A stretch of DNA of 6,534 bases, taken from contig JAAZNR010000626.1 in NCBI GenBank assembly GCA_012798155.1, forward strand, positions 1 through 6,534. Direction: 5' to 3'. Made by a program: the position numbers and the translations under genes. Position 1 is the first letter of the stretch. The number at the start of each line of letters is the position of its first letter. The DNA is from Thermogutta sp. Its GTDB lineage: Bacteria; Planctomycetota; Planctomycetia; Pirellulales; Thermoguttaceae. This document shows positions 6,401-6,534 of the stretch, piece after piece. The notes under the pieces were generated by a model, which worked only from the letters and a program-made list of their open reading frames with translations, did not search any database and was not told the DNA's origin.

Positions 6401-6534
6401 GCTACGATTATCGCTTGGACGCAAAGGGATTCACGGAACGGCTCCGCATGGGGCAATGGTCATTTTCGGGCGAAGAGCGAATGGCTTTGGTGACGTTCGT
6501 CAGCGGCATCCGTCGCCCCGCCGTTCCGCCGAGC
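3469..6534 (+). CDS. Membrane-anchored hexahaem c-type cytochrome with PDZ-like domain, 3' end missing
   Basis: The frame from ATG 3469 is open to the window edge (1022 residues, no stop), so the C-terminus is missing. Residues 13-34 form one membrane anchor, preceded by EETHYDLNLLHV and followed by RDARRPWKRYQ, placing the rest outside the cytoplasmic membrane. Six haem-c sites are seen: CVTCH 116, CTICH 345, CLACH 400, CFGCH 436, CLGCH 668 and CHGCH 897. The last three each begin a cytochrome-c-like module with a candidate Met ligand in an RM motif: M592, M735 and M994. His-rich spacing between sites 2 and 3 (H360, H363, H378, H381) suggests bis-His haems there. A PDZ-like domain lies at about 212-281, with LRPGDVIVAVGDAAI (252-266) typical of its carboxylate-loop and strand region. 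Pro/Ser/Gly-rich linkers occur at about 185-212, 750-776 and 805-826. It follows subunit IV by 28 bp and no separate cytochrome f/c1 is present, so it probably accepts electrons from the Rieske protein (inference). The distance past M994 suggests that the stop is near. Confidence 0.92.
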   Translation, partial: MQIREETHYDLNLLHVILAATSWLLLLVTIVWIVRDARRPWKRYQAEASGLLDRFTSDNPEAWGRSLPRNAGRQARGVFGEIPPPSWDGVIALRGIEMPGFDRDGTVPRGTPVDRCVTCHALIDWSEEEHAAPSDGGRDFASLASRVFPWTGLWGIPTGPVNPRRPVVSNPATVRLWLPLVPRSPAGKTSANPGSAAIADALPTSVPASTSPPAEAAWERWGLALVEPSPAGLYGAMVVGTAPLSPAALAELRPGDVIVAVGDAAIRRATEVMPVLEDWFQRGRGGAPSQWLQTRDFPTAAAPQRRVPCVRLTVERGRPNPLAGHPRPDLYLSPDSPHPIEEFGCTICHEGQGAATEFVHTAHFPKSAAQARQWQDEHSWHPEESSRYPMTGNPLLQRSCLACHRRVFDLAETGDPVRPAAERLLEGRRAFERYGCFGCHDVTDAESPHPSDPDILREPAYRGAASQLLTLDALPQSVRQAAIAYLKGSEDERLRQDLAAAVAAWLAPTSPDRESAAGTDRDGAQGMVAAQREDRFARLEAGRLLRVLTTNRRGDMIPPRGPSLRYIAQRRDAAYVSKYIANPTAQRSDARMPRLFGLLEHVNPQGKEELRGYEDVEMAGIAAYLTAGPPSPEVLSDVNAVNVTPRARVSHDDAEREWGKRLFATQGCLGCHRHPDFPEAQSTFGFDLAGLSSRWNATAAGIRSDGSSSLPRADALDRLAAWLDNPQTFNPRTRMPRPQFRSEHRFVDQGGETNPSGTPADGRAAVEPSGGPSRDWDPSAFVDALASDARRQTILRALAAYLLSAPDSASAAGKGANPSGPNPSPSDAAIEAVFRAYLEKQVPDELLAEALTQGLSGGAWEAISPAAWADLREITAPLDRAKRLRYIGRRALRRHGCHGCHDIPGLEDAGPIGPALVNWGSKQPSQLAFDHILEYLCETPAGRDDTAALKQHDGLPLLMLTTKQREGWLFQKLVSPRSYDYRLDAKGFTERLRMGQWSFSGEERMALVTFVSGIRRPAVPPS
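6151..6171 (+). repeat. 9-bp tandem duplication inside haem motif 6
   Basis: CACGGTTGC occurs twice head to tail (6151-6159 and 6160-6168) and is followed by CAC. It encodes HGC-HGC-H, and the haem motif CHGCH (897-901 of the multihaem protein) is built from the repeat. It is small and in frame. It could reflect slippage or simply the GC-x-GCH consensus with His as the variable residue. Confidence 0.7.

Overview
The window carries a compact operon for a cytochrome b6f/bc-type quinol oxidoreductase (complex III analogue) on the + strand, preceded by the first 50 codons of a divergent gene on the - strand. The DNA is GC-rich and start codons mostly lack clear Shine-Dalgarno sequences. From remembered family resemblance (not a search), the protein sequences look most like those of Planctomycetota. 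Taxonomy is an inference.

Layout. Positions 1-152 (-) hold the 5' end of a uroporphyrinogen-decarboxylase-family gene that runs off the left edge. Positions 153-605 are a non-coding divergent region that ends in a 21-bp tandem direct repeat (502-543). Then follow four genes on the + strand: a Tat-type Rieske iron-sulfur protein (606-1253), a b6-type cytochrome b carrying all four haem-ligand histidines (1261-2034), a much enlarged subunit-IV-like cytochrome b C-terminal half (2097-3440), and a very large membrane-anchored c-type cytochrome with six CXXCH motifs and a PDZ-like domain (3469 to beyond 6534). The last gene is open to the right edge (1022 codons seen) and fills the last 47% of the window. 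Many short open frames overlapping it in other frames are shadows.

How the genes work together (inference from family knowledge). Cytochrome b and the subunit-IV-like protein would form the quinol-oxidising membrane core. The Rieske protein takes one electron from quinol at the Qo site. The hexahaem protein probably replaces cytochrome f/c1 as electron exit from the Rieske centre towards a terminal oxidase or soluble carrier. Several features fit a low-potential, menaquinol-type complex: a Phe in place of the Rieske Tyr next to the cluster, a conserved Cys at the haem c_i (c_n) position of cytochrome b6, and b6-type His spacing. The most unusual points are the PDZ-like domain inside the multihaem cytochrome, the loss of the PEWY glutamate (here APWY), the roughly 195-residue membrane extension of subunit IV, and the 21-bp tandem repeat upstream of the operon.
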